The notes: generated from the letters alone by a model not told the origin. Shown: positions 44,639-52,276, numbered from the stretch's first letter. The stretch: DNA of 64,000 bases from Myxococcaceae bacterium (GCA_016793095.1 JAEUJQ010000068.1:1-64000), one strand, 5' to 3'. Made by a program: numbers and translations.

Positions 44639-44682
44639 AAGGGCCTGATCTCCGAGGGGAAACCCAAGGCGGTCAGGCCCTT
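44639..44682 (+). terminator. Terminator downstream of tRNA-Pro, carried by the element's left end
   Basis: Arms AAGGGCCTGA (44639-44648) and TCAGGCCCTT (44673-44682) are followed by CGTCTTTCC. A similar hairpin with different bases follows the right repeat, so the element appears to supply a replacement tRNA terminator at its left end. Confidence 0.6.
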
Positions 44683-44745
44683 CGTCTTTCCGGCCTCCCC
44701 CTGCCCGCACAATGGGCGCACAAAGCGGTTGGGCTCGCGCTGAAC

Positions 44746-44913
44746 TTGCTGACTGTGAAGGCGGTCGCCGAGCGCCTCTCGGTGTGCACAGCGACCGTCT
44801 ACAAACTCTGCGACCAGGGGCGGTTGGCCTACGTCCGCGTGTCGAACGCGATCCGCATCGAGGCTGACGAACTGGAGCGCTTCATCGCGGGTCAGGGGAG
44901 GGCGGTTCCGTGA
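44746..44913 (+). CDS. Excisionase-family helix-turn-helix protein, at the left end of the element
   Basis: A 55-residue MerR/Xis-type winged helix: [20 protein letters not shown] then [26 protein letters not shown] at 44746 or GTG at 44755 could start it; neither has a clear ribosome site. The reading frame is open leftwards through the terminator and tRNA 3' half with no stop, which matters because in the circular element it would be continuous with the integrase gene. It is a paralogue of the protein at 52552. Its stop overlaps the rep start (GTGA). Confidence 0.6.
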   Translation: MLTVKAVAERLSVCTATVYKLCDQGRLAYVRVSNAIRIEADELERFIAGQGRAVP

Positions 44914-45704
44914 TCGCCGGCTCCCATAGTTCCGTGAGGAGAGAAGAAGGATTCAAGCAGATCACTGGGGAACCAGACGGGTGGGGGTCGGAGATGAAGC
45001 TCTCTCTTCAGCTCCAGGATCCCCAGGACGCACGCGCGTGGGAGTTCAGCTACCTGAACCAGTTCGACCGGGCGCACTGGGTGACCCGCTGCTCCAACAG
45101 TATGGATACCCTCGGCGGGCGCACCTGCAAGATGCGGCAGTGCCCCGCCTGCTCGTTGCGGGCCTCGCGGGACCTTGCACACCGCATTCAGACGGTTGCA
45201 CGTCGCATGGAGCACAGGCTGTCGCTGATCATCTCCCTCCGCTCGACTGGTCTTTGGGACCTGCGGGAGACGCTTCGTTCCCTGAGGTCGTTCGTCACCG
45301 TCGTGCACCGCTGGAAGGGGCTGGCCGGGCTCACCGCAGTTGGCGCCATCGAACCGAAGCTCACAGCCGCCAAGCGGGCGTGGGTGCCACACGCCCACGT
45401 GGTCGTTGACGCCAAGGCGTTGGTGGTTGGCCCTCTCGCCGACCGCTATCACGACCTCACGAACGGTCTCGGTACGTTGATGCTCGCGGCTCCGCGACCA
45501 GACCTGTTCGAGTCCATCCCGATGATCGCCACCTACTTCTCGAAGCCCGAAAGTTGGTGCCCGTTTCCCGGCTCAATGCACCCGCAAATGTTCGGGATCT
45601 TCGCCGACGCGGTGAAGGGCGTTCAGCGGCTTGTCGAGTGGAACGGGGGCCGCCGCGGGCGCCGCAAGCGCCGGCACTCGGAGGTTGAGGCCCATGCAGC
45701 TTGA
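44910..45704 (+). CDS. Candidate HUH rolling-circle replication initiator
   Basis: A 264-residue protein. PHAHVVV gives an HUH motif (His161, His163), and ATYFSKP supplies a candidate catalytic Tyr209 in a YxxK context, as in Rep_1-type plasmid initiators. Upstream, CKMRQCPAC with further residues RASRDLAHRI (Cys73, Cys78, Cys81) resembles the zinc-binding patch preceding the HUH motif in such proteins. The C-terminus is very basic (GGRRGRRKRRH). It would nick one strand to begin replication of the excised circle. The GTG at 44910 has GGGGAGG upstream and overlaps the HTH stop. Family is inferred from motifs; overall similarity was not tested. Confidence 0.62.
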   Translation: MIAGSHSSVRREEGFKQITGEPDGWGSEMKLSLQLQDPQDARAWEFSYLNQFDRAHWVTRCSNSMDTLGGRTCKMRQCPACSLRASRDLAHRIQTVARRMEHRLSLIISLRSTGLWDLRETLRSLRSFVTVVHRWKGLAGLTAVGAIEPKLTAAKRAWVPHAHVVVDAKALVVGPLADRYHDLTNGLGTLMLAAPRPDLFESIPMIATYFSKPESWCPFPGSMHPQMFGIFADAVKGVQRLVEWNGGRRGRRKRRHSEVEAHAA

Positions 45705-46086
45705 CCTACTGACGACGCCGCGGGCCCGCCGCCGGCGTGAGGGCGTCGAGCAGCTCCACGTGCTCCGAGTCCCGCTGTACGACGCCGACGAGCCCGGAAC
45801 GCAGTTCAAGGTGGTTCACGAGGCCGTGGCGCTGGCGAAGGAGATGGCTCGCACGTCGCACCTCGGGCACGCCCTCAGCCTCGTCTGCACCCACTTCATC
45901 GCGATGATGGGGGGGCGGTCGGAGGCGGTGCGTCTGCTCGTGCCGTTCGAGAAGCTGTTGGGCGTGAGGTTGATCATCGTCGACCGGCAGTCGCCGACCA
46001 TCCTCTACGGTATGAACACAATCCAGGGACTCGCGGACGCTGGCGACGAACCGGCCGGAACCCGTGGCGACGATGCGCTACCTTGA
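45694..46086 (+). CDS. Hypothetical element protein, 130 aa
   Basis: It begins inside the end of rep (11-bp overlap) with GGAGG upstream of the ATG, so it is translationally coupled to rep. The sequence is Arg-rich at the start (TPRARRRREGVEQL) and then helical with a small hydrophobic core (ALSLVCTHFIAMM). No family recognised. Position suggests an accessory role in replication or its control, but this is only positional. Confidence 0.55.
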   Translation: MQLDLLTTPRARRRREGVEQLHVLRVPLYDADEPGTQFKVVHEAVALAKEMARTSHLGHALSLVCTHFIAMMGGRSEAVRLLVPFEKLLGVRLIIVDRQSPTILYGMNTIQGLADAGDEPAGTRGDDALP

Positions 46087-46109
46087 CTTCGCTGGAGGTC
46101 CGGGCGAAC

Positions 46110-46128
46110 TTAATCCGATGCGGACTAA
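46110..46128. promoter_or_regulatory. Operator copy 1 (TTAATCC-N5-GGACTAA)
   Basis: Arms TTAATCC and GGACTAA with a 5-bp spacer, one mismatch from the perfect palindrome at 46457. It covers the likely start codon (46118) of the following regulator gene, consistent with autoregulation. Confidence 0.55.
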
Positions 46129-46453
46129 ACGCGAAGTGTTGCGCCCAACGGCTCGTCGGAAGGCATCGGTCAAGCAGGAAGCCAAGAAGCTGGGGCGCCC
46201 TGTTACGCCCGGCTCGAAGGCCGTCGAGACCGAACTCTCCCATTGGCTTGCCCGGTCCGGCGTGAACCGAGGCGAGTTCGCGACGAAGCTCGGCATGGAG
46301 CGAACGAGCTTCGACCGCTACGCGCGCGGCGAGCGGGTTCCTGACGTTCGGCTGGCGTTCAGGATCGAAGACCTGACAGATGGCGCCGTGCCCGCTCGCA
46401 GTTGGGTGGCCGTCCTTGAGTTGCGTGAGACGCAATCGAGTGCTCGGGCTTGA
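46118..46453 (+). CDS. HTH regulator of the element, XRE-like
   Basis: A 111-residue basic protein. Residues about 35-75 (LSHWLARSGVNRGEFATKLGMERTSFDRYARGER) read as a lambda-repressor-type helix-turn-helix. The N-terminus is Lys/Arg-rich. ATG at 46118 was chosen; GTG at 46064 is an in-frame alternative. An operator-like palindrome covers this start, and a second copy lies immediately after the gene in the promoter of the serine recombinase, so the protein is the natural candidate for the repressor that binds both. Confidence 0.6.
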   Translation: MRTKREVLRPTARRKASVKQEAKKLGRPVTPGSKAVETELSHWLARSGVNRGEFATKLGMERTSFDRYARGERVPDVRLAFRIEDLTDGAVPARSWVAVLELRETQSSARA

Positions 46454-46478
46454 GGTTTAATCCGGTATGGATTAATAT
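46450..46478 (+). promoter_or_regulatory. Promoter of the serine recombinase with embedded operator copy 2
   Basis: TTGAGG (46450-46455), 17-bp spacer, TAATAT (46473-46478). The perfect inverted repeat TTAATCC-GGTAT-GGATTAA (46457-46475) fills the spacer and overlaps the -10, the typical position for repression by occlusion. Confidence 0.65.
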
Positions 46479-46506
46479 TGCTGCATCCAACGACAGAGGC
46501 GGCACC

Positions 46507-47157
46507 ATGATGGCGACCGGGTATCTCAGGGTTTCGAGCAGGGCCCAGGATCACGCGACCCAGCGCTCCGCGATTGAACGTGCCGCCGCCGCCCGTGGCG
46601 ACACGATCACCAACTGGTACGCGGAGAAGAAGTCAGGCAAGACCCTCGCCCGCCCCGAACTCGATCGCCTTCGCACCGACGTTCGCGGCGGTCGGCTCCA
46701 GGGCAGGCTCTATGTGTTCAAGCTGGATCGTCTGACCCGCTCGGGCATCCGCGACACGTTCGAGGTGATTGAGGAACTGAAGGATCACGGCGTCGAGCTG
46801 GTCTCGGCCGCTGATGGCTTTGACCTCAGTGGGCCAGTTGCCGAAGTGATTCTTGCCGTCATGGCGTGGGCCGCGAAGATGGAACTGGTGACCCGAGGGG
46901 AACGCGTTGCCGCTGCACGCGATCGAATTGAGGCAGCGGGCGGCCAGTGGGGAAGACCCAGCCGCCTGACCCGTGATGACCGCTCGAAGATCGTGGCGCT
47001 GCACACCGAGGGGCGCAGCATCCGAGCGATCGCGGTGGCACTGAAGATTCCACGGGCCACCGTCGGCAGGGCGCTGGCGGCGTCTCGAAAAGGTGGGTCG
47101 CCAACTGGCCCGCTGGCTCCTCTTGACGAACGCTGTCAGCAGGGGGCGGCCGGGTAG
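46507..47157 (+). CDS. Serine recombinase (resolvase/invertase family)
   Basis: A 216-residue resolvase-type enzyme. ATGYLRVSSRAQDHATQ places the nucleophilic Ser10 in the RVS motif; KLDRLTRSGIRDTFEVIEEL and GERVAAARDRIEAAGG follow as in the family, ending with an HTH_7-like DNA-binding region (GRSIRAIAVALKIPRATVGRAL). It could resolve multimers of the circle or invert DNA. ATG at 46507 (or 46510) has GAGG upstream. Its promoter carries the element's operator. Confidence 0.88.
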   Translation: MMATGYLRVSSRAQDHATQRSAIERAAAARGDTITNWYAEKKSGKTLARPELDRLRTDVRGGRLQGRLYVFKLDRLTRSGIRDTFEVIEELKDHGVELVSAADGFDLSGPVAEVILAVMAWAAKMELVTRGERVAAARDRIEAAGGQWGRPSRLTRDDRSKIVALHTEGRSIRAIAVALKIPRATVGRALAASRKGGSPTGPLAPLDERCQQGAAG

Positions 47158-47175
47158 TCTACTTCTGGGACAGCC

Positions 47176-47460
47176 TCACCCGGTCGGTTTGGGATTGCGC
47201 GGCGGCCTGCCAGCGCGTGGGGGCCGACGAATCGATGGCAGGAACAGCGACTCCAGCGGGACCTCAAGCGCCTCGGCGACAGCGACCAGCGAACGCACGC
47301 TGGGGTTCACCGAGCCACGTTCGAGCTTCCGCAGGTAGGTCACGTGCATGTCAGCCCGCTCGGCGAGCTGCTCCTGCGCGAGGCCGCGCTCGTCACGGAG
47401 CTTCTGCACGTTGCCGGCGATGTACCGGATGAGGAGGTTCGCGGCCCTCGCACCCACCAT
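47176..47460 (-). CDS. XRE-family transcriptional regulator
   Basis: A 94-residue repressor-like protein: NVQKLRDERGLAQEQLAERADMHVTYLRKLERGSVNPSVRSLVAVAEALEV is a canonical HTH_3 domain, followed by a short Pro/Arg-rich tail. It is the only minus-strand gene in the left half of the element and diverges from the Sel1-like gene at 47550. It may be the lysogeny-type regulator of the element or of cargo; not determined. Confidence 0.8.
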   Translation of the reverse strand: MVGARAANLLIRYIAGNVQKLRDERGLAQEQLAERADMHVTYLRKLERGSVNPSVRSLVAVAEALEVPLESLFLPSIRRPPRAGRPPRNPKPTG

Positions 47461-47549
47461 GGGGTAACCGAGTAGTTCTCGCTGGCTCCAGCAAACAGAG
47501 ACGATAGGCTCGGTTGAGTTCCTCGCATTCCTGCATGGAGGTCAACTTG

Positions 47550-48254
47550 GTGACCAGTAGCCCAATGTCGTTGCTGATCGTCGCGGTCGCGCTCGTCTGT
47601 TCGCTGGCCAATGCTGAGGGCGCAGGCGACGCAGCGCAGAAGCGGGCCTTCCAGACGAACAACGCAGCCTGCAAGATCAAGGCGGACAAGAACGCGTGCG
47701 CGAAGGTTGCCCGTGCATGGCTGCTTGGTGAGGGGGTCGAGGTGAATTTTGCCTTCGCGAGCGAGCTTGCGACCGACGCCTGCGCGAACAACGTTGGGGA
47801 AGGCTGCTACGTCCTTGGTCGCGTCGCCCTCTCGAAGGAGAAGTGGGCGGAGGTAGCAAAGCTGTTCGAGAAGTCCTGTGATCTCAGTTTCGCTGAGGGC
47901 TGCGTCGACCTCGGACTCTGGGTCTACCGGAACGGCAACGGTGGCGCTCCGAAGGACCCGAATCGCGAGGTCGCCTTGTACAAGCGAGGGTGTGAGCTGA
48001 AGCTGGCTGGAGCGTGCTTGGAGGCGGGCGACATGTACAACAGCGTGCGCGGCTCCGGTTCGCTGCCGGCGGACGACACCGCAGCGGCGGGGTACTACCG
48101 CCAGGGTTGCGAACTGAATGAGGCCCAGTGCTGCTTCCAGCTGGCTCGGGCTCACAAGTTCGGCGAGGGCGTCGAGAAGGACTCGAAGCTGAAGGCGCAG
48201 TTCGCTGCCAAGGCATGCAAGTTGGGCGAGAAGAACGCGTGCGGCAAGTGGTGA
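47550..48254 (+). CDS. Exported Sel1-like repeat protein (cargo)
   Basis: A 234-residue exported protein. GTG at 47550 has GGAGG at 8 nt and starts a clean signal peptide (SPMSLLIVAVALVCSLANA). The mature part consists of Sel1-type units with regularly spaced Cys (ACAKVARAWLLGEGV, GCYVLGRVAL, GCVDLGLWVYRNGNGG, ACLEAGDMYNS, CCFQLARAHKFGEGVEKD), i.e. helical repeats probably braced by disulphides. Secreted Sel1 proteins are common in myxobacteria. No link to phage biology is evident. Confidence 0.75.
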   Translation: MTSSPMSLLIVAVALVCSLANAEGAGDAAQKRAFQTNNAACKIKADKNACAKVARAWLLGEGVEVNFAFASELATDACANNVGEGCYVLGRVALSKEKWAEVAKLFEKSCDLSFAEGCVDLGLWVYRNGNGGAPKDPNREVALYKRGCELKLAGACLEAGDMYNSVRGSGSLPADDTAAAGYYRQGCELNEAQCCFQLARAHKFGEGVEKDSKLKAQFAAKACKLGEKNACGKW

Positions 48255-48310
48255 CCGGCTGACCGCGCGGGCGTTGGCCCGCCAGCGGTCGACGGCGATA
48301 GAATGCTCGG

Positions 48311-48760
48311 GTGGCGAACCGCCTTTCATCAGCGCAGGTCGAGCAGGCATGGACGGCGTTCCAGGAGCGCCAGAGTGCTGACTACGTGTCGAGGAAGTGC
48401 GGGCTTCACTGGCGCACCGTCGAGCGCTACCGGCGGCTGGAGCGATGGGACGAGCGGCTCGCCGAGATCAGCGCCAAGGCGCAGGCGGCGGCCGACTACG
48501 ACCTGGCGGCGGCCCGTGGGCACTCCCTCCGGCTCCTGCGCGCCTACAAGAGCAAGGTTGAGCAGGCCCTGTTGAAGAAGGCGGTGTCGCCCGACGAGGT
48601 GAACGCGGCGGAGCTGGATCGGATCGTTCGGACGGAGATGCTGCTGCTCGGCGGGCCCGACAGCAGGACTGAGGTCGTGGCCAACGTGTCGGGGCGGTTC
48701 TCGTCGATGACCGACGAGGAGCTTGAGAGGTTCGCACGCGATGGAACCATCCCTGGCTGA
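48311..48760 (+). CDS. Probable terminase small subunit
   Basis: A 149-residue protein with an N-terminal helix-turn-helix (SADYVSRKCGLHWRTVERYRRLERW) and a long helical middle, the usual layout of TerS proteins that recognise the packaging site. Its stop lies within the first codons of the TerL-like gene (20-bp overlap), the standard terS-terL arrangement. Identification rests on context and layout more than on sequence motif. The GTG at 48311 is used. Confidence 0.58.
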   Translation: MANRLSSAQVEQAWTAFQERQSADYVSRKCGLHWRTVERYRRLERWDERLAEISAKAQAAADYDLAAARGHSLRLLRAYKSKVEQALLKKAVSPDEVNAAELDRIVRTEMLLLGGPDSRTEVVANVSGRFSSMTDEELERFARDGTIPG

Positions 48761-50258
48761 GCGCGCAGCCGCGCGACACGAGCTGATCCTGAGGCGCGCA
48801 CGGTCGGACTTCCTCTCGTTCGCCGAGTACGTGTTCGCGTTCAAGCCTGCCCCTCATCATCGGGAATGGGCGGCGGTCGTCGAACGGCCGCGTGTGGCGG
48901 TCGTGTGCGGCCCGGAGATGGGCAAGACCTCGCTCCTCGCGATAGCCCTTCCGCTGTGGCGCCTCGGGAGAAATCCGAACCTTCGGATCGCGATCATCAG
49001 CGAGACCGCGACCCAGGGCGCTCGGCCGCTCGCCGCCATCCGCCAGGCGATCGCGCAGAACCAGCGGCTCCAAGAGGTCTTCCCTCATCTTCGCCCCGCT
49101 GGTGGCGCTCGCGAGAAGTGGAGCGACACGGAGATCCTGGTCGAGCGCACCGACACCCTGAAGGAGCCGAGCATCATTGCGCTCGGCGTTGGAGGTCCGC
49201 TCCTTGGCGTTCGCCTGGAGTTGGCCATCCTCGACGACTGCGTGAGCTTTGAGTCCGCGTGGACCGCGGCGCAGCGAGCAAAGACGCTCGCCTGGTTTCG
49301 GTCGACCTTGATCGGCCGCATCGTCTCGACGGGCCAAGTCGTTGCTCTCGGCAATCCGTGGCACCGAGAGGACCTGCTCGGGCACCTCCAGCAGTCGGGC
49401 GAGTATCACGTCATTCGCACAGCGGCCGAGCTGCCCGACGGGTCGCCCACCTGGCCCGAGGTGTGGCCGCGCGAGCGCCTCGAACAGCGGCGGCGCGAAC
49501 TTGGCCTGGTCGAGTACCGGCGTCAGATGCTGCTGGAGCCCCCGGCCGACGAGGGCTCGCGCTTTTCTGCCGAATGGTTCGAGGCGGCGTTCCGAGTCGC
49601 CTCGGCAGAAGGGCTCGCGCTCGTCGACAGCTTCACCGGCCCCGGAGTGGCGTTCAGCGGCGTCGATCTTGGCGTCGGCCAGGAGGCGCGGCACGACGAA
49701 TCCGTGATCTTCACATTGGCGAAGCTCCCCGGTGGCCGACGACGGGTTCTCAACATCGAGCGTGGTCGGTGGCAGGCACCGGAGCTGATCTCGCGGTTGA
49801 TGTCGACGCAGCAGCGCTTTCGATCTCGCCTGCGCGTTGAGTCGAACGGCGCACAGGCGTTCATCACCCAGCTGCTCCGGTCGAAGGGTGTGAGCGTCGA
49901 GGGCCACGTGACCACCGCGACCGCAAAGAGCGACCCTCACTTCGGGATCGAGTCGCTGGCCGCCGAGCTTGAGCAGGGTCGTTGGTTGATTCCCGATGCC
50001 CCTGCGACACGTCGTTGGGCTCAAGAGTGCTTGAGCTACTCGCCCAGCGAGCACACGCCCGACGGCCTCATGGCTTCGTGGATGGCGCGGGAGGCGGCAC
50101 GTGAAGGCGAGTCGTTCGTGCCGCTGCTTCCGCTGCCGAGCGACGGGCGGTCGACGCTCGACCGGTACCGGCGGGAGGGCATTTTCGTGGCAAGGCCGGG
50201 GGCGTTTCCCGATAGCTCCGACGAGGAGCTGATGCGTGCTCAGCCCCGCCGGTTGTAG
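48741..50258 (+). CDS. Phage terminase large subunit
   Basis: A 505-residue DNA-packaging motor and nuclease. ATPase part: deviant Walker A CGPEMGKT (Gly57-Thr63) and Walker B LAILDD (Asp165, Asp166), with SETATQG-like and TGQVVALGNPWH coupling motifs. Nuclease part: FSGVDLGVG (Asp309) with DESVI, then RVESNGAQAF and HTPDGLMASWMAREA as the later acidic motifs of the RNase H-like fold. Both halves look intact, so this is not a remnant. GAGAGG precedes the ATG. No portal or capsid gene follows; the next gene is convergent. Confidence 0.85.
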   Translation: MEPSLAERAAARHELILRRARSDFLSFAEYVFAFKPAPHHREWAAVVERPRVAVVCGPEMGKTSLLAIALPLWRLGRNPNLRIAIISETATQGARPLAAIRQAIAQNQRLQEVFPHLRPAGGAREKWSDTEILVERTDTLKEPSIIALGVGGPLLGVRLELAILDDCVSFESAWTAAQRAKTLAWFRSTLIGRIVSTGQVVALGNPWHREDLLGHLQQSGEYHVIRTAAELPDGSPTWPEVWPRERLEQRRRELGLVEYRRQMLLEPPADEGSRFSAEWFEAAFRVASAEGLALVDSFTGPGVAFSGVDLGVGQEARHDESVIFTLAKLPGGRRRVLNIERGRWQAPELISRLMSTQQRFRSRLRVESNGAQAFITQLLRSKGVSVEGHVTTATAKSDPHFGIESLAAELEQGRWLIPDAPATRRWAQECLSYSPSEHTPDGLMASWMAREAAREGESFVPLLPLPSDGRSTLDRYRREGIFVARPGAFPDSSDEELMRAQPRRL

Positions 50259-50260
50259 GT

Positions 50261-50812
50261 CTACCGCTTCGGAGGTGCCGCCTTTGCCGCAAGCTGAGAG
50301 AGGAGGTTCGTTCCCACGGCCCCGCTGGCCGGGGCAGCGCGGTACTCCTCTTCGGAGAACTCTGGGGGCTTGGTGCCGATCTGCCAGAGGGCGAAGATCC
50401 CGGAGAGGTACGCCGTTGCACGTGCATCCTCACCCTGGATGATGCCGCCGACCGATTGCGGGAAGAACGTGACATCAGCGGGGAAGGAATCGCTCGGGAC
50501 GCCCTCGGTGATTGCTTGCACCTGCTGCACGTACTTCGGACTCGCCTGGTGCGAAGTCAGCACGGTGACGGCCCCCTTACGCTCTCCGAGCGCGAGAACC
50601 GGCGTGAGAAGCCCCTGCGCCAAGAGTTGTTCGGCGATCCAGATGATTCGGGTGTCGTGGTCCTCGTCCCAGACGATCACGAAGTCGTGGAACGCGAGCT
50701 TGGGTTGCCAGACGACGGCTCTGAGCACCGAGTAGTGACTTCCGCGTCCAATGGCGCCGATCGGCGCGGCTTCGTCATGGATCGTGGAAAAGAAATGGGA
50801 GTAGCGACGCAT
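50261..50812 (-). CDS. Hypothetical cargo protein, 183 aa
   Basis: A soluble protein with an acidic strand-turn segment (FHDFVIVWDEDHDTRIIWIAEQLL) and the stretch VLALGERKGAVTVLTSHQ. No signal peptide or recognised family. A good ribosome site (AGGAG, 6 nt) precedes the ATG at 50812. It is on the strand opposite to its neighbours, ends 2 bp after terL, and has its own upstream region, as expected of an independently expressed accessory gene such as a defence or immunity factor; this function is speculation. Confidence 0.6.
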   Translation of the reverse strand: MRRYSHFFSTIHDEAAPIGAIGRGSHYSVLRAVVWQPKLAFHDFVIVWDEDHDTRIIWIAEQLLAQGLLTPVLALGERKGAVTVLTSHQASPKYVQQVQAITEGVPSDSFPADVTFFPQSVGGIIQGEDARATAYLSGIFALWQIGTKPPEFSEEEYRAAPASGAVGTNLLSQLAAKAAPPKR

Positions 50813-50854
50813 GAGGACTCCTTCCGAGAGTCAGTGGGTTTCGACCACGCCAAG

Positions 50855-50869
50855 CGGTCTTTCGGACCG
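50855..50869. promoter_or_regulatory. CGGTC-N5-GACCG inverted repeat, related to the 52255 site
   Basis: It contains TCTTTCGGACCG, a 12-mer repeated at 52250-52261. It lies between the divergent genes at 50812 and 51035. Possibly a second binding site for an element regulator. Confidence 0.35.
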
Positions 50870-51034
50870 ACTGGGTACGACCGCCACCACTCTCGCAGAA
50901 GCGCGCAGCACGTTCAACCGCGCGCCAGCGGGTGAACTGATGGCTCGACTCGCCAAGGTGAAGGTCGTCGCAGTGAGCACGCACTCGGACGGCGCTGCGC
51001 TACGGTGAGGCACGTTGCTACTCAGGGAGGGCCC

Positions 51035-51451
51035 ATGGACGAGGTTGAACGAATCCAACTGGCGATGGAGTTCTTCGAGGCTGAAGACCTTCGGAAAGCG
51101 CAGCACGCGTTCTGCGAGGCCGGCTTGGCGCTCGCGAACCAGCAGAACCCGATTCCACAGCACGTGCAGGATCGAATCGCGGCAACGTTCAAGGAGGCCA
51201 CCAGCGGCCGGCTTCAAGACCTTGTGGTCGGGTGCGCGCAGGAGATCGCGAAGCACTTCTCAGACGAGGAGCTGCGCGCGGTGTCGGACTTCTACAAGAC
51301 GCCCGCCGGGAAGACGCTCAAGCTCAAGGCGCCTGCGTACGCGAAGGCGATCGCCGAGTTTCAGACGAAGTGGAGTCAGACCTTGCTGGCTGAGGTCACG
51401 AGACAGTTGACGACTGGGGCGCTCAAGCAAGGCGAGCCCCCGCGCAATTGA
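51035..51451 (+). CDS. DUF2059-like protein without signal peptide
   Basis: A 138-residue helical protein. ELRAVSDFYKTPAGKTLKLKAP is the hallmark of DUF2059, a domain usually found in exported proteins of unknown function; here no signal peptide is seen with the ATG at 51035, which has GGGAGG upstream. An earlier start does not add one. The absence of export may mean a different role in the element, or a start I have missed. Confidence 0.65.
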   Translation: MDEVERIQLAMEFFEAEDLRKAQHAFCEAGLALANQQNPIPQHVQDRIAATFKEATSGRLQDLVVGCAQEIAKHFSDEELRAVSDFYKTPAGKTLKLKAPAYAKAIAEFQTKWSQTLLAEVTRQLTTGALKQGEPPRN

Positions 51452-51463
51452 GGCAGGCGGACA

Positions 51464-51844
51464 ATGCACACGATCGAGTCTGCGTTTGAATCAGAGGCCA
51501 TCGCCGAGGCCCACCAGGTGCTCGGGCTCTACCGGTTCCACCTTAGGGACTTGTCGACGCCGATCTTCATTCGGACCCTCAGGCCGATCGGCGGGAACGG
51601 CGTTGCCTTCGAGCAGAGTCACTTCATCAAGACCCCGACCCAATCTGGGCCGTACCGACCTGGCGCCCAAGGTGGAGACGACGAGCCCAGGGCCCTGCGT
51701 CGAGCCGTCAAGTCGATTGCCGACTACTTCGAGGAAGCGATTGCCGCTGGCCACCAGCCGAGGGAAGACTGGCTGGTCGTGAACGAGTCGTTCAGTTGGA
51801 ACGGTTCGGAGGCTGTTCCCCATCACTCCCAGGAGAAGCCATGA
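51464..51844 (+). CDS. Hypothetical element protein, 126 aa
   Basis: A soluble protein of mixed composition (FRFHL-like core YRFHLRDLSTPIFIRTLRP, then ALRRAVKSIADYFEEAI). No recognised family. It starts 12 bp after the DUF2059-like gene and its stop overlaps the next ATG (ATGA), so the three genes form one operon. Confidence 0.55.
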   Translation: MHTIESAFESEAIAEAHQVLGLYRFHLRDLSTPIFIRTLRPIGGNGVAFEQSHFIKTPTQSGPYRPGAQGGDDEPRALRRAVKSIADYFEEAIAAGHQPREDWLVVNESFSWNGSEAVPHHSQEKP

Positions 51845-52170
51845 CCCTTCGCTATCGCGAAGCCGCACCCCCCGCCCCGCACCTACTGGTCGGCTCGGCA
51901 ACGATCTCGATCGACGCGAGGCTGCCGTCACCAATGACCGAGTTCCTCCTCAGGATGGGCGACAGCAGCACGGCAGTCACTGGGGCATGGGCTGAGGTCG
52001 TTGCTCGACTCCATGAACAGGGGGAAGCGGTTCGCCGACGACTGGCGGAGGTTCCTGCCCGCGCGACACCGAGGTTCTCTACACGGTCAAGTTGTCGCCG
52101 AAGATGCCCGAGGCGACCTTGCAGTTCTTCGTGTAGGCGGTCGGCCACCTGGGCGACGCGCCGAACCTGA
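51841..52170 (+). pseudogene. Probably frameshifted hypothetical gene
   Basis: The first 75 codons look like protein (TGAWAEVVARLHEQGEAVRRRLAEVPAR). After about 52064 the frame turns into an Arg/Ser-rich sequence typical of a wrong frame. A shift to the frame starting GAC at 52065 restores natural-looking sequence (DTEVLYTVKLSPKMPEATLQFFV) up to a TAG at 52134-52136, after which AVGHLGDAPNLTHGLMRDG continues. So one frameshift, and perhaps one nonsense change, appear to break the gene. Sequencing error is the alternative. Confidence 0.45.
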
Positions 52171-52208
52171 CGCACGGGCTGATGCGTGATGGTTCGCGAC
52201 GATTCCGC

Positions 52209-52237
52209 TTGACAGGGTGAGTCATCCATACACTTTA
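52209..52237 (+). promoter_or_regulatory. Possible promoter of the HTH-xis-int operon
   Basis: TTGACA (52209-52214) with a 17-bp spacer to ACTTTA (52232-52237). The -35 is perfect, the -10 is poor. It is the best candidate in front of the three coupled genes ending with the integrase. Confidence 0.35.
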
Positions 52238-52254
52238 GCGACGTGCGGTTCTTT

Positions 52255-52276
52255 CGGACCGTCGGACTTCGGTCCG
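52255..52276. promoter_or_regulatory. Operator-like palindrome CGGACCG-N8-CGGTCCG
   Basis: Perfect 7-bp arms, 18 bp downstream of the candidate -10 and 18 bp before the start of the HTH gene at 52295. The left arm lies in a 12-mer shared with 50858-50869. A likely binding site for a regulator of the integrase operon. Confidence 0.45.

Noticed and set aside
50811-51008. 65-codon plus-strand open frame in the element
   Set aside because: Its ATG overlaps the divergent gene start, there is no ribosome site, and it spans the regulatory region with the inverted repeat.
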